NCBI GenBank assembly: GCA_963457665.1
Contig: OY735207.1
Coordinates: 42,361,007-42,425,006, forward strand
DNA from: Thysanoteuthis rhombus
Lineage: Eukaryota; Mollusca; Cephalopoda; Oegopsida; Thysanoteuthidae
Reading direction: 5' to 3'
Length of the DNA stretch: 64,000 nt
The translations under genes were made by a program, and so were the position numbers. Position 1 is the first letter of the stretch. Each line of letters begins with the position of its first letter. Below the pieces are notes generated by a model. The model was not told where the DNA came from, searched no databases, and saw only the letters and a list, made by a program, of their open reading frames with translations. Shown piece after piece: positions 1 through 11,429 of the stretch.

Positions 1-599
1 AATAACCTTTTTTCAGAACAAATTATGATAATCGGTAAATATAAACAAAGATGTTTGGAGAATTTTAAATTTTAATTATGCCAATTTAAAATTCCTTCAC
101 CGATAGACTTCTACATGCGAGCCACTTTCTTCATAGTACTTCGGCCAGCGAGTGACACAGACATTCCCGACATCAGTAAACAAAGAATTCGAGTGGGATG
201 TTTACACAAACATCTATGATTCTTGCCCTGAGTTCATGAAACTTTGCAGTTAATGTTGTCTCTCTCTCAAAGAAAAACAAAACAAGGCGTTAAAACTGAT
301 GAGCATTTTAAAATACATTGTTTCTCTTCAGATCCTGCAGTTTTGAGACAGCCAGCTATTTGTTAGTCAAGTACTGAACCAGCCTTTATAAAAATAACGT
401 GAATACCGACTCCCAGGTTGGAGCATGACAGAACCCAAATGTTGCTAAAAAATTCTGCTACACTTCAGTTCGAGATTGGAAAACGTTTTGCCATGAAGTT
501 TTTTGAACGTATGTTCTAACGTGTCATTGTCATAATAATAGGGATATAGGTATTTAAACTGCCTCCATATGAAACTTCTTTTACTTTCCTGTGATTGTA
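1..599. other. AT-rich sequence, nothing recognised
   Basis: No ORF of note, RNA gene or repeat family was recognised here. The sequence is AT-rich and unique-looking up to the 5' junction of the RTE copy that follows. Confidence 0.5.
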
Positions 600-1290
600 T
601 ATATGTTACAGCACTTCGATACATACTGGATCATGCAAGACGAAGATCATTTGTAACAACCACATCGGAGATAAGAACATTGAGATCAAAATCGATGACA
701 CAGAACTGGAGAAAGTAGACCACTACATCTACCTAGAACAACGAATCTCCACGAGACCCTCAAAGGAAGAAGAAATCAAACGAAGAATCAGACTACGACG
801 GCAAGCCTTTGGCAGAGCAAGCTCAACCTTCAAAAATAAAAAGATCTCAATAATCTTTAAAAAAAAGGTGTATAACCAATGCATCCTCCTAATAGCCACT
901 AATAGAACTGAAACATGGAACCTAACCAAAAGACAGATCAGCAAATCGAGAACTATGCAACGTGCGCATGAAAAAATTATGCTAGGCCTCACATGGTGTC
1001 CACTATATCCGGGAAAAGACAAGAGTCAGGGACATGATAGAATCCATTAAAAAGCTCTAATGGCAGTGGGCTGGCCATGTTGCACGAATGGTGGACAACC
1101 GATGGACATCAAGACTCACGACATGGATCCCACGAGATCACATGCACAACCGAGGCTGGCAGAACATCAGATGGAGAGACGAGCTAGACAAATTCAGAAA
1201 GTACTGGCTCCGTGACACCCATGATAGAGAATCCCGGCGAAGGTCCATGTCCAACGACAGACGTTGAAAGACTGATGATGATGATGATCA
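600..1290 (+). pseudogene. RTE-clade LINE family A, 3' fragment (copy 1)
   Basis: This is the C-terminal part of an RTE-type LINE polyprotein, downstream of the reverse transcriptase catalytic core. The frame from about 625 reads KTKIICNNHIGDKNIEIKID, then KVDHYIYLEQRI, then KEEEIKRRIRL, QAFGRASSTFKNKK and KVYNQCIL. This block order is shared by the other family A copies in the window. A frameshift near 1010 breaks the frame, but homology continues through the AGHVARMVDNRWTSRL-like block (1070-1110) and the YVQRQT-like end (about 1248). The copy ends in an ATG-rich tail (1274-1298). It is 5'-truncated, as expected from target-primed reverse transcription, and cannot encode a working protein. 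RTE assignment is by motif recognition, not a database search. Confidence 0.8.
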
Positions 1291-1864
1291 TGATGATGGT
1301 ATAAAACTTGCAGTGTTTAGAAGTTAACTATGAAGATAACAAGTAAAGATAAACATGCACTAAATAATTACTGCAGTCTATAAAAGTTAATTCATACAAT
1401 TTAGTCTTTGTATTGAATTCTATTTCGCAAAAAAAAAAAATGAATTTTACATCTTTTATAACTACCTGAAGTGCCCATCTACGCCGTGTAAGAGGTCAAG
1501 ACTTTGATTGCAGCTGGTTATATTGACAGTAAAACTATTCCTTTGTGCTGACGCTGAGCTGGTTAGCGTTGTACCCATCAGTCAAGCTGCGTGAAAATTC
1601 TGGATATATATAACCCTGAAAAGTGATGATTGACCTCAATGTTTTTTTTTTCACTTGAAGACCCTCCTCTGGGTCCAATAAATACGCATGCCAAATACGG
1701 TCGCTCTACATCGAAACTGTAGCGGTCAGACCAACCGTTTCCAATTAGTTATGTTAATAGAAACTTTTCTATATACATACACGCTGACGCATATACGGAG
1801 ACACGTAAGAAATAAATAGACACTAGCAGTTTTGATTCAATCTTATTCGGCATTTACAGAGTAA
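1291..1864. other. AT-rich spacer, nothing recognised
   Basis: No coding or RNA gene signal was seen. The stretch contains A and T homopolymer runs only. Confidence 0.45.
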
Positions 1865-2343
1865 AATAAAAGTTTGGCATTTCTTCAGCTGTTTTGATAC
1901 CGGCAACTCGTCTTGGTGTAGAATTAATAAGTTCTGAAATGGTAGTTTGAGATATTTCCCACTATGCTTAAAATCTGGACGTGTTACTCGCCTTTTAGAG
2001 TTCTTACGCAGGTTCCTATATAATATTGCTTACATGTATTCAATGGGATTCGTGGCAGGAGACTCAATTGGCCAAGGAAGTCATTTGCTGCAGTATCTGA
2101 AAATTGAGCAAATCTTGATTTGCCAAAAAAAAAAAAAATGCTGCACCAAAAAGCCAAGGTCTTATCGCCCATCTCGATTGCCCACTCGCTCCTCTTGTTA
2201 ATATTCGCTGGAGTTAAAAAAAGAATTTCTCCCAGATGCTCGCCCATAATAACCAAGTTGATGGAGATAATTTTTTTCTGTACTTGGGCTGATTTGAAAT
2301 TTGTCTGCTACATCTGAATATTCTAAACGAGGATTCTTCTCAG
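1865..2343 (-). pseudogene. Tc1-like DNA transposase remnant
   Basis: Read on the minus strand, from high to low coordinates, the sequence gives a Tc1/mariner-type second helix-turn-helix (YSDVADKFQISPST, then LHQLGYYGRASGR). The LTPANINKRSEWAIEMGD block leading into the catalytic domain follows. After an internal loss of the catalytic middle comes the C-terminal block LPWPIESPATNPIEYM, matching the WPxQSPDxNPIEhxW signature, with ILYRNLRKN after it. The tail ISELINSTPRRVAGIKTAEE resembles the Tc1 C-terminus. Stops, indels and a poly-T run interrupt it, and the first catalytic Asp region is missing, so it is dead. Terminal inverted repeats were not identified. Its upper end touches the 5' end of the next RTE copy, so the LINE may have inserted into it. 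Confidence 0.72.
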
Positions 2344-2344
2344 C

Positions 2345-3016
2345 ATGGAATTAAAGTTGTCTATTGCGTGTCATGCTGAGAATAAGAACATAACTGTCAA
2401 GATAGAAGATGCAAAACCCGGCAAGGTAGATCAATACATCTACCTAGAACAACGAACCTTCATAAGACCCTCAAAAGAGGAGGAAATCAAACGAAGAATC
2501 ACTTTGGGATGGCAAGTCTTCGGCAGAGTAAGCTCAACATTCAAGAACCAGATGATCCCAATAATCCTAAAAAGAAAAGTATACAATCAATACATTCTCC
2601 CGATAGTCACTTATGGAGCTGAAACATGGAACCTAACCAAGACTCAGACCAACGTGCACTTGAGAGAATCATGCTCAACCTTACATGGAGAGATCACGAG
2701 ACAGCACAGTATATAAGGAAGAAAACGGGTGTTCGTGACATCATAGAAACTATCAAAATACTCAAATAGCAATGGGCAGGCCATGTTGCAAGAATGAGAG
2801 ACAACCGATGGACATCACGTCTCACAACATGGATCCCGAGAGATCACTTAAGAAACCAAGGTCGACAGAACACAAGATGGAGAGATGAACTAGACAGATT
2901 CAGGGAATACTGGCTCTGCGACGCCCATGATAGAGAATTATGGCGTATCCTGGGAAAGGTCTATGTCCAACGACAGACGTTAGTAGAATGATGATGATGA
3001 TGATGATGATGATGAT
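2345..3016 (+). pseudogene. RTE family A LINE, 3' fragment (copy 2)
   Basis: The first frame (2345-2716) holds KVDQYIYLEQRTF, KEEEIKRRITLGWQVFGRVS and YNQYILPIVTYGAETWNLTK. After a short deletion and frameshift, a second frame (2794-2991) holds MRDNRWTSRLTTWIPRD, NTRWRDELDRFREYW and VYVQRQT. It ends in an (ATG)n tail at 2988-3016. The copy covers only the region 3' of the reverse transcriptase catalytic core. It abuts the Tc1 remnant on its left and a mariner remnant on its right. Confidence 0.85.
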
Positions 3017-3026
3017 TGCATGTCCC

Positions 3027-3243
3027 CTTATATACGTTGGTGGATCAATAAGTCTGAAGTTTGACACAATTATTCGCTGAATTTCGATAAAAAATCTTCA
3101 CAGAAGGATGTTTGTTTAATGAAGTATATAGAGAAGTGCCTTTACGGGGAAGGTAATTATGTTGAAAAATAAATATTTTTGTGTAAAATAAATGCTTTGC
3201 ATATCATTAGACTGTGGACTTATTGTAGTACTTTCATATAAGA
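3027..3243 (+). mobile_element. Internally deleted mariner-like element
   Basis: The two ends are similar inverted repeats. The left end has CTTATAT at 3027 followed by CAATAAGTC about 20 bases later. The reverse complement of the right end has CTTATAT and CAATAAGTC at the same spacing. Between them the frame ending near 3170 reads KYIEKCLYGEGNYVEK and stop, which resembles a mariner transposase C-terminus. The rest of the transposase is gone, leaving about 217 bp. I did not confirm a TA target duplication, so the boundaries are approximate. Confidence 0.5.
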
Positions 3244-3894
3244 CGTGCAACGCAAAGTTTCAAGGAATCTGAATAGCGTGCATCAAAGTAAATTTTAGAC
3301 AAAGAATTAAAGTAATTTATTTTTTTACTTTATAGATGTAATCATGCAAGAAAAAAACTTGGATAATTCTTAATGGTTACTATCGTTTGAATAATTTATT
3401 TAGCATATCCTGTCGTAGTCCCTTAAAGGACTGCATGTAAACACAATCAGCATAGATATCTAGTGAAGATCAGAGTCTGTCATCATTATCTTCTATAGAA
3501 GGAAGACTCATGGACTTCGCTGGAATACTTACCGGGAATAGACACCTCACGAAAGACAAACAAACGTCAAAATCGTAGAAAATTTGATTTTACCGTTGGA
3601 ATCTTTGTGGCATTAGTAATGAGAAAAATCGGGAAAAAAATTGTGTGTACAGCCAATAGAATATTTGAAAACAAATATTACAGACGGTTGTAGCATTGTA
3701 AACAAATATTTTCACGTGCAAAACACATAGATATCGAAATTTTATAAAAAAATCGAATTAGATTTCGACACACTTTTCTACACATATAGTTACAATTTCA
3801 AATTATGGGTAATAACATAGATTCATTTGATGATAATCCCCGTTAAATAATGATTTTCATACTTATTTAAAGATAAGTCAACGGCAAAAAGTTC
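3244..3894. other. AT-rich spacer, nothing recognised
   Basis: No gene or repeat was recognised. Only short shadow frames occur. Confidence 0.45.
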
Positions 3895-4575
3895 AAGATT
3901 GAGACACTTGCACTTATCATCGTCCGTGATTGGACATAGACTTCCCCAAGATTCACCAGACCTCTCTATCATCGGCATCACGGAGCCAGTACTTTCTAAA
4001 TCTGTCAAGCTAGTCACACCATCTTATTTCCTGTCGGTCTCAGCCTCGCTGTGGTGAGTCATGATGTCCAGTGGTTGTGTAACATTCTTGCAACATGTCC
4101 AGCCCATTGCCATTTGAGTTTTCTAATGGTTTCAATGATACCTAGGACTCCCGTCTTTTCTTTAATATTCTGTGCAGTCTTCTGATCTCTCCGTGTGATA
4201 TTGAGCATGATTTTATCGTATGCACATTGCGTGATTATCTCTGAGGGTGAATCTTTTTGATTTTGGTTAGATTCCATGTTTCAGCTCCATAGGTGACTAT
4301 TGGGAGGATGCATTGGTCGTATACCCTTATTTTTAGGACTAATGGAATTTTCTTGTTCTTGCTCTACAAAAAGCTTTCCATCCTAGAGAGAATCTTTGCT
4401 TGATTTCTCCTCCTTTTGGGGATTCACTGTCGTATGTAGATGCTGTGGTCTACTTCCTCCAGGGCTGCGTTTTCGATTTTGATCGTTGGGTCTTTTCTCA
4501 AAGCAGGCTGTGCAGAATTTTGATGAGCTGGTCTCACCTTCTGGAGCCTGACAAGGGAAAGTCTGTGCTAATCTT
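3895..4575 (-). pseudogene. RTE family A LINE, 3' fragment (copy 3, minus)
   Basis: On the minus strand, the part near 4500-4570 reads like SSSKFCTACFE, the degraded form of the reverse transcriptase motif-B block SPKLFTACLE. After an internal deletion comes the KRRSPGGSRPQHLH region, equivalent to KVDHYIYL, then the YGAETWNLTK equivalent around 4255-4295. The frame at 4059-4277 has ITRRDQKTAQNIKEKTGVL and KWQWAGHVARM. The 3' end lies near 3895-3960, with RFRKYWLRDAHDRE-like and GKVY-like blocks. Several frameshifts are present, and no clear (ATG)n tail remains. Confidence 0.75.
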
Positions 4576-5435
4576 TAGTTACAGCAGTTCACTGTCTTGT
4601 ACAAAATAGAAAAGAAAATAGTAATAAAATATATTAAAAAAATGCTCTTTTTATATAAAATAAACACTAAGGCCCCGTGAAGTAAGTATATTATGCTGCT
4701 AAAAACATGGTGGTTTTAGATTAGGTTACAACACCAAGCAAGGTAACAGTAAGTTCGAAATGCTGGGTTTTAATTCCAATTCAAACATTGCCAAACAAAA
4801 ATTATGTGTATTCTCCTAAGGGATTATAGAAAGTATTGGGTACATCTCGTATGCAATATGTTTGCATTACCTTTAACCATCTTATTTCAAGTAGAATATG
4901 GGGCTCGCTAGGTTGATGCATGCCTCGACTCAATTAAGAAAAAGAGGTTTAATACCCACAGAAATATTTGCAGATTTGATAATTCGGATAATTTATAACA
5001 GAAAAGACAACGATTAACAAAGCAAAGAAACGTTCTATAGTTTTGACTGCAAAATTACGATGACGTTTTTAAGCTTACATTCTAATGTTAACATAAACAA
5101 TGCGAAAAGAATTTTATTGTTACATCTTCAGAGTGGCGAAATTACCCTGAATGAAAAATTGTATGAGATTTTGTCGCACTGCAAAAGCAGTTCCTGAATA
5201 AATAGAACGTAACTTTGAATTTTCGTATTGATAAATCATCAAAGCAGCTACTGCAGCCTACTTATGTTTCTGTTTATTTTTCTTTCTACATAAGTCTTTT
5301 ACAGTGGCATTGTCCATAGTTCGACTGCATATCTGAAATGCATGGCCAAAGTACAATTTGACTTTTTATTATAGTCAGTATGAAAATTTTACATACGTCC
5401 ACACATTTCGGTTGCTACGTCCCCAATAAGTTAAG
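4576..5435. other. AT-rich spacer; possible weak SINE-like patch
   Basis: No gene was seen. Around 4760-4790 a stretch resembling a polymerase III B box (GGGTTTTAATTCC) may be an eroded SINE, but no A box could be placed. Confidence 0.35.
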
Positions 5436-5885
5436 TATCGATTTTCTCAGCTGCATCATGTTGGTTTGATATGAAACTTGGTTCAGATTTCCAGATGAAC
5501 CATCCTCAGCTTTCTCTTTATCCTGCCTTTCCTCCTGCTCTTCCTCCTCCACCTCTTGCAATTCCTTCTCCCTCCCTCTTGCTACCACAACTAAATACCA
5601 AAGTCCTTAGTCGCATCTCGTTGGATAGGTCTAGACCTCCGGGTGAACCATCCTCAATTTCCACTTGTCATGTTTAATTGATATGAAACTTGTTCCGGGC
5701 CTTCAAATGAACCATCCCCATCTTCCTCTTCTTCAACCTCCTCCGCCCACTTCCTGCAACTCATACTACCACGGTTAGTAATGTTAAATATCAATTTTCT
5801 CAGTCGTATTATGTTGGTTTGATATGAAACTTGGCCCTGACCTTCAGTTGGATACTCCTCCTCAACCTCCTCATCCAGCTACTAC
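5436..5885. repeat. Diverged tandem repeat of about 180 bp, three units
   Basis: The phrase ATGTTGGTTTGATATGAAAC recurs near 5457 and 5811, with a related TTGATATGAAACTTG near 5677. Each is followed by a shared ATGAACCATCC-type segment and a CT-rich stretch. ORFs across it (for example 5471-5677) are proline-rich by-products of the CCT content and are not genes. Confidence 0.6.
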
Positions 5886-6486
5886 TACCATCGATGGTGG
5901 ATGCATCGTTGAACTTATGGTTCTTGCTTTTCTCATTCAAGAGGAATTTACTAACATAATGAGATTTATCCGCTATGCAAAAGTAGATCGTTCCCTTGAA
6001 AAAAACTTTATTGAGCCAAAATGGCGTAAACCGAAAAAGCAATAACCATTATTTCATTAGGATGCATTTTTGAGCATTCTCAGATCCAAAAATGGTGATG
6101 ATGGTATGACACGCTTAGTCTTTGGATCGGAGGTGCGGATGATGTGAAGGTTTAGGAGAGAGAATACGCTGCCTCTATGAAACAGAAAACTGGTTTAAAG
6201 CGAAATTTCGAAAAGCAGTTGATACTTATACTGTTAAACGATTTTCAGCTTCATTTCTTTAAACCAACACTTCTTATATCATTATAGTCTTTTGATGCTC
6301 CGTCAGTTATGTTTACTTCTATGAAAAAAACTGGCAAAACTTCCATCAACTTTTGTGCACATTTAATTGTTGTCAGATTTGAACACAAAACGGGAAATTA
6401 ACAACCACGGGTCCAACGCACAGGAATCTTAATTCCTGGTAGTTCATACCGGTTGTCTGCTCAAAATTATGTGAATGTTTTCAGAT
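5886..6486. other. AT-rich spacer, nothing recognised
   Basis: No supported feature. Short open frames here have no recognisable domain. Confidence 0.45.
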
Positions 6487-6870
6487 AGAACCTAACCAAG
6501 AGACAGACCTACAAGCTGAGAAGTATGCAACGTGCGCATGAGAGAATCATGCTCAACCTTACATGGTGAAATCACAGTATATAAGGAAGAAAACGGGTGT
6601 CCGTGACATCATAGAAACTATTAAAAAAGCTCAAATGGCAATGGGCAGGCCATGTCGCAAGAATGAAAGACAACCGATGGACATCACGTCTCACACCATG
6701 GATCCCCAGAGATCACATAAGAAACAGAGGTCAACGGAACACAAGATGGAAAGATGAACTAGACAGATTCAGGAAATATTGGCTCTGCGACGCCCATGAT
6801 AGAGAATTATGGCGAATGCTGGGGGAGGTCTATGTCCAACAACGGACAGAATTACCGTTTGAGTTTATCT
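6487..6870 (+). pseudogene. RTE family A LINE, 3' fragment (copy 4)
   Basis: The sequence starts within NLTKRQTYKLRSMQRAHERIM, continues through GVRDIIETIKKAQMAMGR, and frame-shifts into MKDNRWTSRLTPWIPRD, NTRWKDELDRFRKYW and EVYVQQRT. It lacks the usual trinucleotide tail. The copy is short, frameshifted and non-functional. Confidence 0.82.
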
Positions 6871-7142
6871 ATTGACAGCGAAAAATCAAAAATTATTTAA
6901 AACATCAAGTGTTGATCATAAGGGAAAGAGTGGCTTTGTATACGTTTAATGGATTAACACTTTTGTACTGTTGTCCAATGTTGGTGTGTATTGTCTTGAG
7001 TTGATTTGCAAAACTTTGGTAGTCACCGTAAGAAGAAGCAAAGAGCGATATGTTGTCACCAGGTTTATTAACAGAGTAAACAAGGGAAAACTGAAAAGGA
7101 GAGACTGCAAGATAATGTAATAAATATTTACAAAATACTCAA

Positions 7143-7144
<2 letters not shown>

Positions 7145-7194
<50 letters not shown>
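7145..7194. repeat. (TA)n microsatellite
   Basis: Uninterrupted AT/TA dinucleotide tract. Open frames across it on both strands (poly Ile-Tyr) are artefacts. Confidence 0.95.
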
Positions 7195-7197
<3 letters not shown>

Positions 7198-7561
7198 TAA
7201 ATAACTGAATGTGATAACAACAAATATGTACACAAAGCAATATAGCAAATAATACACGAAATATGATGTTCAGACAAAACGGTAATAACACATACAAGAT
7301 AATATGATACGTACACCAGGAGATATAAGTACCTATATTATCTAAAAAATGCATACACACAAAGCTTCAAGATGTGCCAATTATTACGTGAAATTTAATT
7401 TGATAAGAAACTTTTCAATCAAAGGTGCGTGTTCTCGGCATGGAAGCCATACTTAGCATGCCCGCTAAAAACATATAATAACTTATTTTGGAACAAAATA
7501 GTAAATAATAAAAAGAAGTCTTTGTTGTTCAATCATTATCATCCTATTATCTTGACTGTGA

Positions 7562-7935
7562 ACCATGATCAAGCGAAGAATCACCCTAGGATGGTAAGCA
7601 TTCGGCAGAGCAAGCTCAACCATCAAGAACAAGAAAGTACCATTAGTCCTAAAAAGAAGAGTATACAACCAATGCATCCTCCCGATAGTCACCTATGGAG
7701 CTGAAACATCGAATCTAAGCAAGAGAATGACACTCAAATTGAGAACCGTGCAACGTGTAAGAGAATCATGCACAATCACACATGGAGAGATTGCACAGTA
7801 CATTAAGGGGAAAAGTCTGAGATATCATAGAAACCATTAGAAAACTCAAATGACAATGGGCTGGACATGTTGCAAGAATGGTGGACAACCGATGGACATA
7901 CGGAACCAAGGCTGGCAGAATATGAGATAAAGGGA
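7562..7935 (+). pseudogene. RTE family A LINE, internal and 3' fragment (copy 5)
   Basis: The sequence begins in the IKRRITLG block (about 7568) and runs through FGRASSTIKNKK, VYNQCILPIVTYGAET and MQRARERIM-like segments, with stops and frameshifts. It reaches the RMVDNRWT block near 7890 and fades before 7935. No 3' tail is visible. Confidence 0.78.
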
Positions 7936-9010
7936 ATAAAAATTACTAAAGACCTAATGATAACGCAGCATAACCAATAGAATTCAGTTCACTACCTGCC
8001 TATGCTTTTGTAACAGATATAAACACATACTCCTGTTTCTGATTATGTATTTGTCTAGTTCAGTGTAGCTGTGAAAACTCTAAGGGAATTTTCCATTAAA
8101 TGAACAGGCAGCCTTACTGGAAAGTTTCAATTAGAAATCTTCGCTTGTAGATTTTAAAGATCCGAATTTGAAATTGTCAGCCTCGTAGATAGAATAATAA
8201 TTCAATTTCGAACATATTCCTATTATGACTGAATCAACGACTTTCTGATAAAATTTGTCTGGCTTTCCCGCTGTTTAAAGTTCCTCACTAAATATATATG
8301 TAAATGGTTCAGTAAATAATCAGTGGGACTCGCGGGTAAGCGACGTTTCACTTTGCATATTCTACAATTTGATATTATATTCATATATGCAAGCCATAGT
8401 CACAGCACCTTAACTGCCTACGTACAGAGCTACTGAACTCCCGAACAGATCTTTCATTGGTATAATTACAGACATCTATACAGTGGTGTGTTTCTTGTAC
8501 TTACCTTACTGCTGATCTAAATTATAGATATAAATTCACGCTTACAGGCACAATCAACAAGGTGTCCACATAAATGAAAACTAGTGAGTGAAACAGTTGC
8601 GTAATCCCTTCTCTAGTCGTAAGTGTTCGAGAAGAGGTCAAAAGCCAGGATTTCAAATGCTGATTTTCAAGATAGGTGAGCCAGTCTTTTCTTCCTGGGA
8701 GGATTAATACAAAACAATCTTCTAACCTACTCGTGCCGTCCTAAGCTAAGCTCTGTAAATATCGATACCTTTATTAGCAGGAATATAATGTAATAATTCT
8801 GGGGACGTTCCATTGGTAGACTTATATATATTCAAGATCTTCAACGCTCGCACTCACACTCTCTCTGTCGCACTCTCTCTCACACACGCATACAAACCCA
8901 AGCAAATGTAATGAATATCTTAAATTCTAAACACATATCTATACACACATATAAATGTATATACACATATTCCCCTATACGCAAACTCACCCACACATAT
9001 AGTTGTATAA

Positions 9011-9013
<3 letters not shown>
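7936..9013. other. AT-rich spacer ending in CT/CA-rich sequence
   Basis: No gene seen. From about 8850 the sequence becomes a mix of CT and CA simple repeats that leads into the (TA)n block. Confidence 0.45.
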
Positions 9014-9227
<214 letters not shown>

Positions 9228-10045
9228 TGTACCTAAGTATTCGTCTACACATTGTTACGTAAATTTCGAGGTATACATTTAGCTGTCGGTAAGGATGAAC
9301 ATTCGTTGTTGGTTGCCTAAAAGTCAATAAATATTCATTGTTTCTATTATCGACTAAAGACGCCTTTGTTATCAGAAATACGCCGCCGGAACCTGCGCAA
9401 CATTTTCCATTATTCATATTTGCATATTTCTCCATTATTTTCTTCTTCGTGTGCACTAAGACCGAACCCAGCACTAACGGCGTCAGATGTACTCACGTAG
9501 TGATAACCTACGCACACACATAAGCAAAAACTATCCTCCCGTTTATCTTCCAAAATGTGATTACATCTTCAGCACACTACACTGGTGGTGAACTTCCAAT
9601 TTATTTTATCTATGGAATAAAGAAACATTTTATGACCTTCAATCATTATTAAAAATTAATTGAAATTTCCAACGTAATTTCAATATCCTAAGCTGAGTAG
9701 ATGATCTCCCTTGACTTTGACTCTCACATGAAAAAGAGAAGAAAGGAAAAGGAAAAAAATGTCCCTTAAATGTCGTCTCGAAATAAACCACATGTGTAAC
9801 TGAATCTGTTGTTGATCTTCAATTATCCTGTATCATCCGAGATCTCAACTCCCATGATGAACAAATGTATAACTGTTCTTTTTTTATATTGTTGAGTGAT
9901 CCCGAGAGATGTGTGAAATGTTTGGAGCAACACGGAAAACAACGGGTAAATTGATGATAGTTCAAGTGGGCCAATCTGTCGAAACTTCTCCGAACTGCTT
10001 GGTAGAACTACGTATTGCATGGTTCCCAGTTTGAAGGTCTATCTT
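9228..10045. other. AT-rich spacer, nothing recognised
   Basis: No supported gene. ORFs at 9338-9523 and 9823-10020 have no recognisable domain, and their composition matches the surroundings. Confidence 0.4.
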
Positions 10046-10870
10046 CTAGTTCATCATCATAAACATCGTCATCATCCTTTGAGCATCCGTCGCTGGACAA
10101 AGACCTCTCTTAGGATTCGTCAGACCACTCTATGGGCGTCACGGAGCCAATACTTTTTGAACTTGTCCAGTTTGTCACATCTCATATCTTGCCGATCACA
10201 GTTTCGCATATGATATCGGGGGGGGGGTGGTGCTCGTTGTTCTTCTAGAACTAATGGAATTTTTCTAATGGGCGCTTGCTTTACCGAAAGCTTCTCATCC
10301 TAGAGTGATTCTTCGACTGATTTCTTCGCTAAGCACTTTCATAGAGATTCGTTGTCATAGGTGGATGTAATGGTCCACTTTTTTCAGGTCTGCATTTTCG
10401 ATTATTGTATCTTTCACCTTGACATGTTTATTGTACATGGCATTTGTTTTACTGAAGTTCATGTGTAGTACACCTTTCTTGCTTTCTTTGTTCAGCCCTT
10501 CTAGCGTTACTTGGTGATCGTGAATGTTTTTTTTCCTTGCAAAAAGGACGATGTCGTCAGCAAATCTAATTTCATTTTCCTAGTTTGAATTTCAGAAGAT
10601 TTCGAGGCAGGCTATGAAGAGCAGGCATCACCTTGTTCCACTCACTCTTCGATCTGAAAGGACCCAGAGCCTTTATGTAACCTAATAAAGGAACTGCTTC
10701 GCCGGTAGTTATGTTGCAAGATTCTGACATATACAGGGTCCACAGGGTGTTCCAATCTTCTGGGACTTCAGTCTTTTAGGCATTATTCGAATAGGACGGC
10801 TAGTTTCCTGGTGATGAATCTATCAGCTTTTTTGAGTACGTGTTCTTTTTTTCGTTTGCTTGATATTTAA
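10046..10870 (-). pseudogene. RTE family A LINE fragment with catalytic motif (copy 6, minus)
   Basis: The 3' end is at the (CAT)-rich stretch near 10048. Reading up the minus strand, the 3' blocks are followed by an internal deletion at 10215-10235 (a G run). Then come the DNESLWKVL region and KVDHYIHL. The block at about 10395-10560 gives FADDIVLFARKKNIHDHQVT, LNKESKKGVLHMNFSKTN and AMYNKHVKVKDT. FADD is the reverse transcriptase motif C box and is intact here. Above it lie remnants of SPKLF-like and finger-domain blocks (ADRFITRKLAVLFE, VPEDWNTL-like) with frameshifts. The copy is broken. Confidence 0.75.
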
Positions 10871-11429
10871 AAAAAAAATCTACAACGGAGTAACATCTGG
10901 GAATTCTCCAAACAGGTTACTCGTAACCGTATATCCTGTTGGCTTTGTGTTCAGTACTAAGACGAGTTATTCTATTATTTAAGTTTTTAGAAAGGGATTG
11001 TATTTACATTGTAACCACTACTTTCCATCCGTCATACGGGAGTACATCTTCGAAGTATTCGGTTACTTCCATTAGTTCATTTCAGTAACTTCTTTTTTAA
11101 AACTAATATCGAATAATCATTTGTTTTGTGAAGGCAAATAGTCTAAACTACTATTGTAATTGAGGACGGATGCAGAAGGATAAAAAGTATTGTTACACCG
11201 GGTGAAATTCAGAACAATAACAATATAATTCATATGGTAACTTCTGTTTTTCTTCAGTGAATTTTCACACACTCATTCGATCGATGTTAAAAACAGCGTA
11301 TAAAATTTGTGCGCTATGTTTTAACATCGAGTAAGTGAGTGAGCGGATCTTTACAATTTACTATCGTTATTCAATACAATTAGAAATTTGTACAATTTCA
11401 ATCATTTTATTTTTGTCATTTTCTGCATC
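10871..11429. other. Unassigned sequence between two RTE fragments
   Basis: No gene was recognised. The stretch contains a 75-bp inverted repeat, listed separately. It may be a degraded upstream part of the copy 6 LINE, but I could not match it. Confidence 0.35.
11268..11342. repeat. Inverted repeat (hairpin) of about 75 bp
   Basis: CACTCATTCGATCGATGTTA on the left is mirrored by TAACATCGAGTAAGTGAGTG on the right, around a short centre containing AGCG and CGCT. The arms are about 30 bases with a few mismatches. This could be a small MITE or the footprint of one. Confidence 0.55.
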
